Assembly (NCBI GenBank): GCA_034440615.1 | Contig: JAOTOM010003648.1 | Coordinates: 37,501-101,500, forward strand | DNA: 64,000 nucleotides | Direction: 5' to 3' | From: Ashinkailepas kermadecensis | Lineage: Eukaryota; Arthropoda; Thecostraca; Neolepadidae | Part shown: piece after piece, positions 13,801 through 23,479 of the stretch | Layout: each line of letters opens with the position of its first letter | Position numbering within the stretch: position 1 is the stretch's first letter | Notes under the pieces: generated by a model | What the model was told of the DNA's origin: nothing | What the model saw: only the letters and a program-made list of their open reading frames with translations | The model's database searches: none | Position numbers and translations under genes: made by a program

Positions 13801-15235
13801 CAACCATTTCCAGATAATTGACCAGCTCGCGGTTCAGTCCAGCAAGGAAATGACGTCATACAGCTCCTCCAATGGAAGCGGTCGCGGCAGCCTTCAACTC
13901 AATGAAATGCAACAGCGAGCCATCCGGAAACGACATGATCATCCATGGCACCAATAAACACGCCTGACAGCACCCGAAGGTTTTGAAGTAATCGTGGCAA
14001 CTGGGGCGGCGAGCGCTCTATTCAGTGGTCCAAATTGATGGTTTTCAGAGCTGTTCTGTTGCTTGAGGTGCGAGCAATCGCCGGGTAGTCACATTTGGAG
14101 GTAGCGTTTATATGTCGGATAATGGTTGGACCGCCTGACATCCGGACGAGTAGCGGGCTCTTGTCAGCTGTGGTGGGCGGTGGACGCGGGCGGGGGCCGA
14201 TGGGCTGGGCTGCAGTAATGATTCAGAGGGTGGTCCTGTCTGGTTGAGCGAATGAATGATGGACCTGGAGCAGGATCACTTTAAGTGCGTGGATTATGGC
14301 TGTATATATTTATTGATGTGTATATTTATTTATTTATGTTTTTTTTTGGGGGGGTATTATTTATGTATTTATTTATTTATTACATTTATTGAATATTATT
14401 ATTTATCATATTATGGATTCTATATTGACTTTCACACAAATAAAGATTCAGATTTTAATCAAGTGGCCTGCGGGTACGTGCTTCCTTCATTATTTATGCA
14501 GCCTAGAGAGCTCACCTGACACATGGTCAACAGAGCTCATCTGACACACGGTCAACAGAGCTCACCTGATACACGGCCAGCAGAGCTCACCTGACACACG
14601 GCCAGCAGAGCTCACCTGGCACACGGTCAACAGAGCTCACCTGACACACGGCCAACAGAGCTCACCTAACACACGGCCAGCAGAGCTCACCTGACACACG
14701 GCCAACTGAGCTCATCTGACACACGGTCAACAGAGCTCACCTGATACACGGCCAGCAGAGCTCACCTGACACACGGCCAGCAGAGCTCACCTGGCACACG
14801 GTCAACAGAGCTCACCTGACACACGGCCAACAGAGCTCACCTGACACACGGTCAGCAAAGCTAACCTGACATACGGCCAACAGGGCTCACCTAACACACG
14901 GCCAGCAGAGCTCACCTAACACACGGTCAACAGAGATCACTTGATACGCGGCTAACAGAGCTCACCTGACACACGGCTAACATAGCTCACCTGACACACG
15001 GTCAACAGAGCTGACCTGACACACGGCCAGCAGAGCTCACCTGACACACGGCCAGCAGAGCTCACCTGGCACACGGTCAACAGAGCTCACCTAACACACG
15101 GCCAGCAGAGCTCACCTAACACACGGTCAACAGAGATCACTTGATACGCGGCTAACAGAGCTCACCTGACACACGGCTAACATAGCTCACCTGACACACG
15201 GCCAGCAGGAGGACGGCGGCGAGCACGGTCTTCAT
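10837..15235 (-). CDS. Gene B: small secreted cysteine-rich protein, three exons
   Basis: Minus-strand exons: 15235-15166 (or -15191), 12617-12506 and 10954-10837. Exon 1 reads MKTVLAAVLLLAVCQ, a signal peptide, then CAG|GTGAGC. Exon 2 follows an acceptor ending CCCCGGCAG with CTGAAC upstream, starts in phase 1, contains DSHTWSQGPAAEW and ends NQVEVY at GTTTA|GTAAGT in phase 2. Exon 3 follows CCGTTTCAG, reads CFGCMIDIDRTG then NCRCIRKRKLF and ends SWTK then TGA; AATAAA follows. Using the second donor (exon 1 of 70 nt) the total is 300 nt, all in frame, 99 residues. Using the first donor (45 nt, phase 0), exon 2 would need an acceptor at the CAG before GAGGGCGAG, which lacks a pyrimidine tract. 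The exon 2/3 junction (VxV[TY] then CxGC, phase 2) matches gene A. Secreted; function unknown. Exon 3 is firmest, the exon 1 to 2 link weakest. Confidence 0.5.
11172..11899 (-). repeat. 56-bp minisatellite, 13 copies, in intron 2 of gene B
   Basis: The unit includes tgatgtcggtacggagcag and acagcacgggccgtcggtga; 13 copies at a few percent divergence. As 56 mod 3 is 2, open frames weave through all three frames and create artefact ORFs up to 302 codons on the minus strand with a repeated CSVPTSHAIHIVTDGP-like text. These are not treated as genes. Confidence 0.9.
12214..12310. repeat. Dispersed repeat, copy 1 (intron 2 of gene B)
   Basis: About 97 bp, from ATGAACATGAAAGTCGG to CGAACGCAGTAAACGCTTT, roughly 80% identical to 12935-13030 in the same orientation. 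On plus, both copies keep an open frame reading like INLxKEMFPSAxRSK, so a decayed mobile-element fragment is possible. Family not recognised. Confidence 0.6.
12649..12852 (-). other. Open minus-strand stretch continuous with exon 2 of gene B except one TGA
   Basis: From 12852 down to 12506 the minus strand stays in one frame with a single TGA at 12648-12646. The upstream part contains NCIHCQSSYC and LYCIRPVIWAGQMPAKVRI, which has protein-like composition. It may be a decayed longer exon, part of another gene, or chance. It is not included in gene B because of the TGA. Confidence 0.25.
12935..13030. repeat. Dispersed repeat, copy 2 (intron 1 of gene B)
   Basis: Partner of 12214-12310. The two direct repeats flank exon 2 of gene B at similar distances (about 200-320 bp). 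Family not recognised. Confidence 0.6.
13040..14508. other. Intron 1 of gene B, no firm feature
   Basis: GC-rich sequence at 13300-13990 is partly open on both strands (for example 13658-13957 plus, which lacks an ATG at its 5' end), but no frame has convincing splice borders. 14290-14460 is AT-rich and low in complexity, with ttattta runs. Confidence 0.4.
14509..15208 (-). repeat. 25-bp minisatellite of repeated 5' splice sites, about 28 copies
   Basis: On the minus strand the unit reads GTGTGTCAGGTGAGCTCTG plus a variable linker (TTGGCC, TTGACC, CTGGCC), period 25 bp. It starts directly at the exon 1 boundary of gene B, and the exon's last 15 bases (CTGGCCGTGTGTCAG) form the first unit. 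Most units keep CAG|GTGAGC, a near-ideal 5' splice site. Longer blocks of several units recur (for example 14550-14650 and 14730-14830), showing higher-order duplication. Since 25 mod 3 is 1, each donor lies in a new reading phase. The first in-frame stop (TAG) comes just after the second donor. Confidence 0.9.
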
Positions 15236-15347
15236 GGCTGCTTTGTGTCGTCGACGTCGACGTCGGACGGGAAGTGTGGTCCTGTCGTCGTCGTCGACCG
15301 GGGCAGTCTCTGCCGCTGCTGATCATCAGATGGACAAATGGCCAGCG

Positions 15348-15369
15348 ACAGCTGTGACATCACAGCTGT
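15348..15369. promoter_or_regulatory. Palindrome with two E-boxes upstream of gene B
   Basis: Perfect inverted repeat: arms ACAGCTGTGA and TCACAGCTGT with a 2-bp CA spacer. Each arm holds an E-box CAGCTG; the centre TGACATCA is one base from a CRE (TGACGTCA). It lies about 113 bp upstream of the gene B start codon. No TATA box is seen there. A role in transcription is inferred. Confidence 0.35.
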
Positions 15370-15449
15370 GCTTAATGAGGGAGGAAGGGGGCAGCGAGGA
15401 GTGACTGGGGACGATCACGGTCTCCGCAGCACACGTAATTATGTAGATA

Positions 15450-16914
15450 ACAATAGTCAGACGCTCGATATAGTGCTAAAATGAAAGGAAAACTGATAGT
15501 GTTCAATGAATGAAGTAAATAGGTAGAACAACACACAATTGTAGAAGATAAGTATTAAGTTTCAAGCTATCAAGAAGCATAACTGTTTCTTGTTTCATCC
15601 ATCCTTGGTTCATCCAACTTTGGATGTCGTAAATACAAAATCAAAAGCGCAGAAGTGGAATACGTCATTACAAGTTTGACATGTTTAGTTTTGCATGGCA
15701 GTCATCAGATCCGTTCTACCAATGTCAAGAAGAATCAGATAGCTGGCCATAGAAGCTAGCATTCACTAAGACGCGCAAGCACAGGAATACATCATCATCA
15801 TCATCATGTATTTCGTACAGTCGTCGTCTCATGGTCTTTCAGTGTATGTGTTTATATCACAGGCGTACAGGGATATAGATAGTTAGTGGGTAGAATAATA
15901 AAACACAATTATACACACGGGTTACTGAATCAACAAAAGCTAATGCTGGCTCAGGGATCCTAACCATGGTCCTCCCCCCCCCGACAGTCGTCGGCACTCA
16001 CTGGTTTTCTATAGCAGCTGAACTACGATTCCAAATGGTTGAAGATATATAGCCAAAGGACCTTCAAGCCAGCTCCGTGTGCACTATTGGCGGCTGCAGA
16101 AGGCCGGCGCTGACGTCGTGCGTGTCCCGACTAGTCACGTCACTCCTGCACACCACTTTACCACGCAGTGTCGGGAGAGCGCGGATGGTGCGGTGCGCGG
16201 TATATCATTGACAAGTCGCAATTCCGATACCAGACCATGAACAGCCATTTAAGATCACCTAAGAGAGGCGACACATGATCAGTTCGCGTACGGCAGCATA
16301 CAATGCGAGCACAATGATTTAATACTTTTTGAATTCGGTGCCGTTAGGTGACCTCCACCCTCGCTGTGCACCGTCAAACAGTACGTGATTTGTGGGAATG
16401 CGAGTGATTCGACCAAAAACCTGTTTTTTCCACTGGGAGCCGAGAAGAAAACGTGGATGCGCCGGAAAGTGTAACAAAGCAGCGGTGCACCGCAAGAGAT
16501 AGTGTGCTGCCCACGTCAAGTTGCAGTCCGCAACCATGCTCAACAACATACTCCAGCTGGATTATTGCGGTGGTCCAACGTATGATCTCCAGATTATTCC
16601 GTGGTCTGAGCACCATGGAATCAGCAAGATGAGCCCTGATGTTGGTGAGAGGGCATCCGGCGGTAGTCGGATGGATCCAGTGATGGTTAAAATAATTGCA
16701 AAAGGAAATGTACGATTGATGAGCGAATCTCGGTTATAGCTAGTGATGTTGTGAGCAGCGGAAGTGGGACCCAAAGTTTGGCTGGGTGTGTGCAGATAGT
16801 TCAATCGCCAGTTCGCGGGAAAGCCTGACATCGCCCAATATAACAGTGCCAAGTTCATTCCACTCCTCTATATAGGGGTACCGACTCTCCGCTAAGTGCA
16901 CCACTGCAGTGCAG
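15450..16914. other. Gene A/B intergenic region, no gene recognised
   Basis: Between the divergent genes. Contains a short (ATC)n run near 15790 and unremarkable mixed sequence. Minus-strand open frames at 16319-16616 have no recognised domain. Confidence 0.35.
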
Positions 16915-17497
16915 GCATTCTCTCCGTTAGTTGCACTCCTCCAACGGGCTGTCGTTTCTCCGTTGGCTGCACTCATCCAACATTGGCTGCCGTCTCTCTG
17001 TTGGCTGTACTCATCCAACACTGATTATCGTGTCTCCGTTGGCTATGAACTCTTCCAACACTTTCCGCCGTCTCTCCGCTGACTGAACTCCTCCAACACT
17101 GGCTTCCGTCTCTCCGTTGGCTGCATACTCCTCCAACACTGGCTGCCGTCTCTCTGTTGGCTGTACTCATCCAACACTGGCTGCCGTCTCTCTGTTGGCT
17201 GTACTCATCCAACACTGGCTGCCGTCTCTCTGTTGGCTGTACTCATCCAACACTGGCTGCCGTCTCTCTGTTGGCTGTACTCATCCAACACTGGCTGCCG
17301 TCTCTCTGTCGGCTGTACTCATCCAACACTGGCTGCCGTCTCTCTGTTGGCTGTACTCATCCAACACTGGCTGCCGTCTCTCTGTTGGCTGTACTCATCC
17401 AACACTGGCTGCCGTCTCTCTGTTGGCTGTACTCATCCAACACTGGCTGCCGTCTCTCTGTTGGCTGTACTCATCCAACACTGGCTGCCGTCTCTCT
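16915..17497. repeat. 38-bp minisatellite, about 15 copies
   Basis: The unit contains ctgtactcatccaacactgg and ctgccgtctctctgttgg. Copies are degenerate at the left end and nearly perfect from 17140 on. The 38-bp period makes overlapping artefact ORFs (CTHPTLAAVSLLAVLIQHWL-like text) in several frames. Confidence 0.9.
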
Positions 17498-19800
17498 ATC
17501 TGATGGTGTCATCCGATCAGTCAGACCTATCCGTAACTTGGAACGACCCGTCCACCAGTAATGCTGCATGATACAATACAAATCAATTGTTAATATAGGT
17601 GGCTTTCATTGCCATTTCTCTTTTGAAACAACATGGAAAGAGACGACTTCTGATGTCGTTTTATACGGCTTGCGGATATCTATGCTCCAAAAAAAACTTT
17701 TTTTTAAAGCAAGGGATATACTTAATTGAACTACATCGATCAGATACTTCCGTCAGCGCATACTGCGCCATACCAGATACGTTTCTAGTGACGTTTGGAT
17801 GCTTAAAAGTATCATTCAACGCTTTGTTTTGCTGTGCTGTGCACTGCGCCGAATGCAATGCATGCACGTGTGAAGTAGAAGTTAGCATTGATTCCATAAC
17901 TATAGCACGACATAAACACACACTGGCATGCTTTATGCTGTGCCACTGCATGTGTTCTGCAGATGGGATTTTATTTTTGGGTCATTGATTGGAGTGAAAA
18001 TAGCGTCAAATGTATACTTTCCATTTTTATTTAGAAGAAAATCCCTGAAGAAATAGCTCCCTCAGCCAAAGTCCCTGACCACATAGCTACCTCCGTTAAA
18101 ATCCCTGACCAAATAGCTACCTTCGCCAAAATCCCTGACCAAATAGCTACCTTCCCCAACATCCGACCAAAATGAAATTATGTTTCTGTAGTCGTAGGAA
18201 ACCCAAATGTTCTGATCTGCATATTCAATCTAATATTATTTGACGAACAATATTATGTGCTCGGCTGCAGTGATCAATCTAAGACTTTGGTTTTCCCTCA
18301 TGCTTCAGAGAAAAGAGCTTCTCTAATCCGCATCGGAGTAATAGCCTGTAAAAATAAGAAAATCACCCGAGGCATTGGTCACTTTAAATACCGCATAATA
18401 AAATACATTAGCCATCGTGGAAAAGGAGATGTGGTAAACCGAAAAGCTCTGCTATATTTTCACTGGGATGAGAAAATACCACAGCTGACACCCACAGCGA
18501 GTAATAATCCGTGCTATGTCACTTCAATGACTTATCTGCTAACTAGCTTTAAACTGTGGAGAATCACATCCAGAGGAAGCACTTTAGGACCTGGTGTCTG
18601 TCAGAATGGGGACCTCCATGTTCGACAAAACGGCGGCCGACTGATGAGGCTTCACAGTGCTTCAGTGATCGCATCGAGTAGGTAAACGTGCATTGCCTTT
18701 CGCTAAATATTGTGGACATATTTCAGCCGGCCATCGACACACGTGGCTGGCTGGCCAAGTCACGTGTTCCTGCTGATTGTGTGCTGCTGGGATCGGCAGC
18801 TGCTTATGCTTAAGAAGCAAAAAAGCATCTTTCATGACCGGACCAGACAGGGTACTTAGTTTGCTGATTATCGCAGTGGAATTTATGTGGTCAGCGGCCT
18901 TGCTCGTAAACCAACATAATTATCGATTTAAATCAATGGAAATTAACTAGTGATGAAAAATTGGAAGCTGTCTCCGTGTTATCATCCAATGACTGCTTGT
19001 GTTTTTTTTCTCGATTTGATCACTGGTGAAGACGTTACCTTTTGGGATCCCTAGATACCAGCTAATATTTGCCAAGCACTGACGAATTAAAACCCCACCG
19101 TATCCATATGTGACATCGAATCATGTCAAGTATCTCTAACGGTTGAATCTAAAGGGGTTCCTAATTAATGTTATGATTATCCGCCAGGGACCTTAGCACA
19201 TGGTAATAGCAACATATCGCGATCAAGATTTTCTCACTCCTTCAAATGCGATGTTAATCCCGTGAACACTGCTGTGAGGTTTATTATTTATATTCCTGCT
19301 GGGAAAGCGGTTGCTGCTGTCTTGCTTTAACGCAAATGAAATATCCAACATACAACATGACTCCTTTTCCATCCGTCTTCCTTTTTCTTGATTTTTTTCA
19401 GTGACTATTCCGTACGCTATCCATGACAATGAGGGGGGAAGCATACCAAAGGCATCCCAGGTGCACTGTCAAGTGTTTAAATAACTTTTTCCCTCTGGTT
19501 GAGGTAAGATAACGAAGATATGCAGAATATGTACGATGTACTGAACCTCCACGGCACCGATGCTCATTCGGTGCTGCCTTATAACAAAACCGAAGTAATT
19601 TACAATAGTGGCATCGCGCTGTCCGGTGTAGCATAGTTTCGCACGATTTAACACGTCATCTGCTGTTGGGAGGACTTAATAAGCCGCACTTAAACACGGC
19701 AGGCGGCGTTCGGTAGCACCTGCGACACTATTTGCGATTATTAAACGCCATCCTGTTTGTAATTACGAGCTAATCAATCCGATCGTTACAGCGCAGTTGG
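17498..19800. other. Upstream of gene A; no gene recognised
   Basis: Mixed sequence with one short tandem repeat at 18041-18165 (listed separately). A 142-codon open frame at 18257-18685 (+) has no recognised domain, no signal peptide and no convincing context, so I do not call it. Confidence 0.35.
18041..18165. repeat. 30-bp tandem repeat, 4 copies
   Basis: Units built on atccctgaccaaatagctac spaced 30 bp apart (18072, 18102, 18132), with one degenerate copy to the left. Confidence 0.75.
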
Positions 19801-19823
19801 CTATGCCTTGCCAGGCGCCAGAG

Positions 19824-19858
19824 CATAAATGGCAGTGAGGCCATCCGAACGGTCAGAC
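19824..19858 (+). promoter_or_regulatory. Core promoter of gene A: TATA-like box and initiator
   Basis: CATAAAT at 19824-19830 lies about 30 bp upstream of TCAGAC at 19853-19858, which resembles the arthropod initiator TCAGT. The start codon follows about 40 bp later in the context TATCACCATGA. Spacing and order fit a TATA/Inr promoter; this has not been tested. Confidence 0.45.
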
Positions 19859-19893
19859 ACTGCGCCTGCCGTACCAACAGCAACGTTATCACC

Positions 19894-22376
19894 ATGAAGT
19901 GCTTCCTGATGCTGGTGGCGTTGTCGGTGGCAGCATCTGCGTACAACAGTCGTGAGTGCCACCCAGACTCGCGCTCCACGCGACTTGTGGTTGCGGCTGA
20001 AAACCGCGCACTTCGCAACCGCGTCACCGTTCCGAAGCTTGTGAAGCAGTCAGTGCCGCGGACCGCTACTAACTTTGTACGTCAGCACGAGCCCCATTGC
20101 ATTTCATGAAGCTAAGCACCTTTGCTCACCCTGCCCCATCGCTACCGTATTGATAGTTCCTCATTTCATGAAGCTAAGCACCTTTGCTCACCCTTCCCTC
20201 ATCGCTACCGTATTGATAGTGCCTCGTCGATGCAGAGCCGCGTTGAAGGCGGACGCATCCTGTTCGGACGACTCCATGCCATCCCGATTGCGAGGGCCGG
20301 CAGCGTAACGAATCGTCGGTGGAGTCAGTTGGCTCGTTTCCATTTACCTGGAGGTTATCAGTGGCGTCGCAGTGTCCAGTGGGCCGGAGCCGTCGGCCGG
20401 TGGGATCTGAGCCAATCACCAGCTTCAGCAGCACGGCTCACAGCGTCTGTCGCGATCAATGCCGACAATTCAGCGGTCAATGTCCCCGAATACGTTGCAG
20501 TAGAAGTGCAGCTGTCCGAAGTCATTGAGTGGTTTACAATCATGGCTGTTTCCATAGCACTCTACCATAGAGGAGGAAAGCAACATGGGCACTCGCCTAT
20601 CCTCACTTTTTTCAATGCAAGCTTAGCTTCAGTTAATTGTCGCTAAAACAGCGGTACACCCCAAGGTCATTTTGTACTTTTTCCAGACATCCACTACGCC
20701 GATCACCTGATTATTACATTTTCCATTTGTCGTGCACACCAGTACAACATTATTCAATTTCCAAGCATAACATGCCTGGGAGAACGCTCTGGAAGACACA
20801 AAAAAACGCTTCGTGTTCGTTCGATGTACCAAAAAAAGCGTCACAAAACTCATTCAAGTAGTACGCTGAGGATATTGAAGAGAATTGCTCGCAAGAAGAC
20901 TGTCCCTGGTGTTCTATTATTCTCGCTAGTAGTTGACAGCGATGTCAGCCAGTCTTCGCATTCTGCTCCGGAAGCTTTTGAAAACATCTTAGCAGGTTTT
21001 GCATTACTAGATCGTTCTTTTGTAGCAGCTCAGTTCATTTCGTGGACGATGTACATTTTGTCGATGTGCTTATTATTTCAATATGTTTTCAATATATTCA
21101 ATATGATTTGTTGTTCCGTTTCTGGAAGACGCTTGGGTTGACCTTCCTCATACAATAGGCACTGTGCTAAATTAAATGCGGGTTCGTGAGAATGCATTGC
21201 TGCCCGCATTCGACGATCACCAACAAAGTTGGTGTTGCAAATGATAAAAGTTGATGTTTCAAAGCGATAAAAGCTGGTGGTGCATGCTAGGTTATATATG
21301 TAAATTTTGAGAAAGTTGGCGTTGCAAGACCAGAAGTTCGCGCTGCACCTGCAATGCCTGCAATACTACACTCTCCACCCAAGGCTGCTAGGAGTTGCTG
21401 TAGCTTGTGCACTTGATGGCGTATAATTTACTGCGACATAGCTTCAGATATCACAAAGGTTGTCAAATGCAATTGTGTTGCTCAAAACAAAGCATAAATC
21501 ATCCATAAATGAGCCCAAGATATATCCCGATTGGAATAAATTATTTCCCAATGCATGACGAAAACTGCTATCAGTCAACGACTGATAGTAGTTGGCAATC
21601 GACTTGAAAACCTTGGTTCCAAAGATTAAGCTTTGAACGACAGTTAATGATTTCCCAGTTCTTGGGGAACTATTTCATCCTGATCAAAGTTGCCCAGCAC
21701 AAGGCCACGTCAGAATTAGTGTCGACCTCCTGTTTACCTATGATCTCCTACCACCGGTTTTGAGTCTGTCTGCATCACCCTAGACTGTTCTCACCTTCGC
21801 TCCATGTCTCCCGACAGCACCAGAGCAGGTCAGCATCAACCAGATCGAGCCACAGATCAACACGCTGTCAGATAAACTGAATGAAGTCAAACTGGAGGAA
21901 TCCATGGACGAGGCTATGAGTGTGGCGAGACTCAGACTGCGTAAGGTCCAGGTCACGTAAGTACTTGTCAGGTTGTGTTAGGTTCAAGTCAAGTAAGTAA
22001 TCGCCAAGCTGCTTAAGGTCTGGGCCACATAAGTACTATTCCGACTACTTAAGGTGCAGGCCACGCAATGTCCAGCCTACTGTTGCTTCACTTGTTCTGA
22101 ACTCTGTCCGTGCTTTATTAAATTCAGATGTGGGGAAAGCCCTTACATACAGGAAGTGGTTTTTGTGGATTAAGTTTATACGCATCCCTGCATGCACTTA
22201 GAAAATTAGCAGTCAAAATCGACACTAGTTACATAATTGGCTTGTTGCCCCATTGATGACGAAATTGCACTTCCATCAACATCAGCTCGTGTTCTGTTGG
22301 CAGCTGCATCGGCTGCGTGTTCGGCAAGCGCTCCTGCACCGCCGTGGACAAGCCAGACATGCGGCTCAAGAAGTAG
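19894..22376 (+). CDS. Gene A: small secreted cysteine-containing protein, three exons
   Basis: Exons proposed at 19894-19951, 21818-21956 and 22304-22376 (58+139+73=270 nt, 89 residues plus stop). Exon 1 encodes MKCFLMLVALSVAASAYNS, a typical signal peptide with an Ala-x-Ala cleavage site, and ends at C|GTGAGT in phase 1. Exon 2 follows an acceptor ending cccgacag, starts in phase 1, is rich in Glu/Gln/Leu/Lys (probably helical) and ends VQVT at GTCAC|GTAAGT in phase 2. Exon 3 follows a pyrimidine-rich acceptor ending gttggcag, reads CIGCVFGKRSC and ends DMRLKK then TAG. All phases match. CATAAAT at 19824 and TCAGAC at 19853 fit a core promoter; AATAAA is at 22450. The protein should be secreted; function unknown. 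Extra internal exons cannot be excluded. A competing donor (GTAAGG) lies at 21941 but would break the phase. Confidence 0.6.
20101..20222. repeat. 62-bp tandem duplication in intron 1 of gene A
   Basis: atttcatgaagctaagcacc ... accgtattgatagt occurs at 20101 and 20163 with few differences. The rest of the intron (20230-21800) has no exon I can support; a 174-codon frame at 20122-20646 simply reads through this duplication. Confidence 0.75.
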
Positions 22377-22449
22377 ATTCCGAGTCCGACGGGATTCAGC
22401 AGCACGGGACGATAAACAGCAACATCCGATATGTAAATCCAAGTTGAGC

Positions 22450-22455
22450 AATAAA
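22450..22455 (+). terminator. Polyadenylation signal of gene A
   Basis: AATAAA 74 bp downstream of the TAG stop of exon 3, on the coding strand. Confidence 0.5.
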
Positions 22456-22557
22456 CTATTTTGTATGATGTCGGCGTATCTTTCTGTCGATGGCGTCGGA
22501 ACCGAGGCTATTTCTGGTGTGGGCCGAGAGCCCTGAGAGCGTCTTTTTGTGGGCCGC

Positions 22558-22740
22558 GACGGCGGGTCTGGGTGCACCCTCCCACTAAGAGTGGGTGGCA
22601 GCGAGAGTAGAATCTCGGTGCGGGTACCTGCTGGGTGTAGACGGCCAAGACGGCGGGTCTGGGTGCACCCGCCCACTAAGAGTGGGTGGCAGCGAGAGCA
22701 GAATCTCGGTGCAGGTGCAGTTTAATGCCTTGTTGTCTAG
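22558..22740. repeat. 91-bp tandem duplication downstream of gene A
   Basis: gacggcgggtctgggtgcac ... gaatctcggtgc occurs at 22558 and 22649 almost unchanged. No coding role seen. Confidence 0.8.
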
Positions 22741-23353
22741 CGAGATCATTCACAACCCCATTGGCCTCTTTCAGGGTGTCTTGCAAAACTAGTACAACCT
22801 CCAACTAGTCCAACTAGTACTTCCATAGACTCTATCGTGCATGTTCTGGTAGACAGGGCGGGAGTGAGAAAAAATGGCGCACTGCCTAGGGAGTCGGGAG
22901 GGAATATTTTGGAACACTAGTCCCCATGTTCAAAATGGGAATGTTGATTCCTTGATATCTTGCTGTGGTATACTTTTGGATATCTCAAAATTATCCAGTA
23001 GCTCACACCGCAATACCCATCTCGTATCATTTAACACCGTCCAAATTTTCGCTTCTTTGAACATACCTACTCTTTTGCTATACTTTTGCATCCTCTTACC
23101 ATTCTTTCTGAAGATCAACTTGATGTAAGAGACAAAAATCGATAGCTCCTCCCATACAATCTTTAGTGTAGCAATTCGGCTATATTTAACATATGAAAAC
23201 ATATCATTCCCCGAGGAGTTTGCAAGAAACACTCAGCATCCAAAATATCACGGGTTGCACAGAGACAGTGGTTAAGAGACGTCCCATAATAATTCAGAGC
23301 TGCGAAAGCAATGTAGTCAACGTTCTTTAATGATTTTCTCTGACCCCACCCAT
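22741..23353. other. No feature recognised
   Basis: Mixed-composition sequence without convincing exons. Confidence 0.3.
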
Positions 23354-23372
23354 ACGCACACACACACACGCA

Positions 23373-23403
<31 letters not shown>

Positions 23404-23475
23404 CCACCCACCCACGAGCACACACATACACACACAAACGCATACATAAACACCTCGCCCCCCCCCCACACACGC
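23354..23475. repeat. (CA)n/(CGCA)n microsatellite
   Basis: Imperfect CA repeats with CGCA and CCCA interruptions and a C-run near 23460. Confidence 0.85.
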
Positions 23476-23479
23476 ACGC

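Noticed and set aside
13658..13957. 99-codon plus-strand frame with AATAAA overlapping its stop
   Set aside because: No ATG at the 5' end (opens at GTG), lies in gene B intron 1, and the opposite strand is equally open.
14509..15208. CRISPR-like array (regular 25-bp repeats)
   Set aside because: No unique spacers; units are head-to-tail copies of an exon/intron border in a eukaryotic context.
17117..17571. Three overlapping plus-strand ORFs of 112-134 codons
   Set aside because: Products of the 38-bp minisatellite; the same text occurs in different frames.
18257..18685. 142-codon plus-strand ORF
   Set aside because: No domain, biased composition or exon border; length is within chance for 64 kb.
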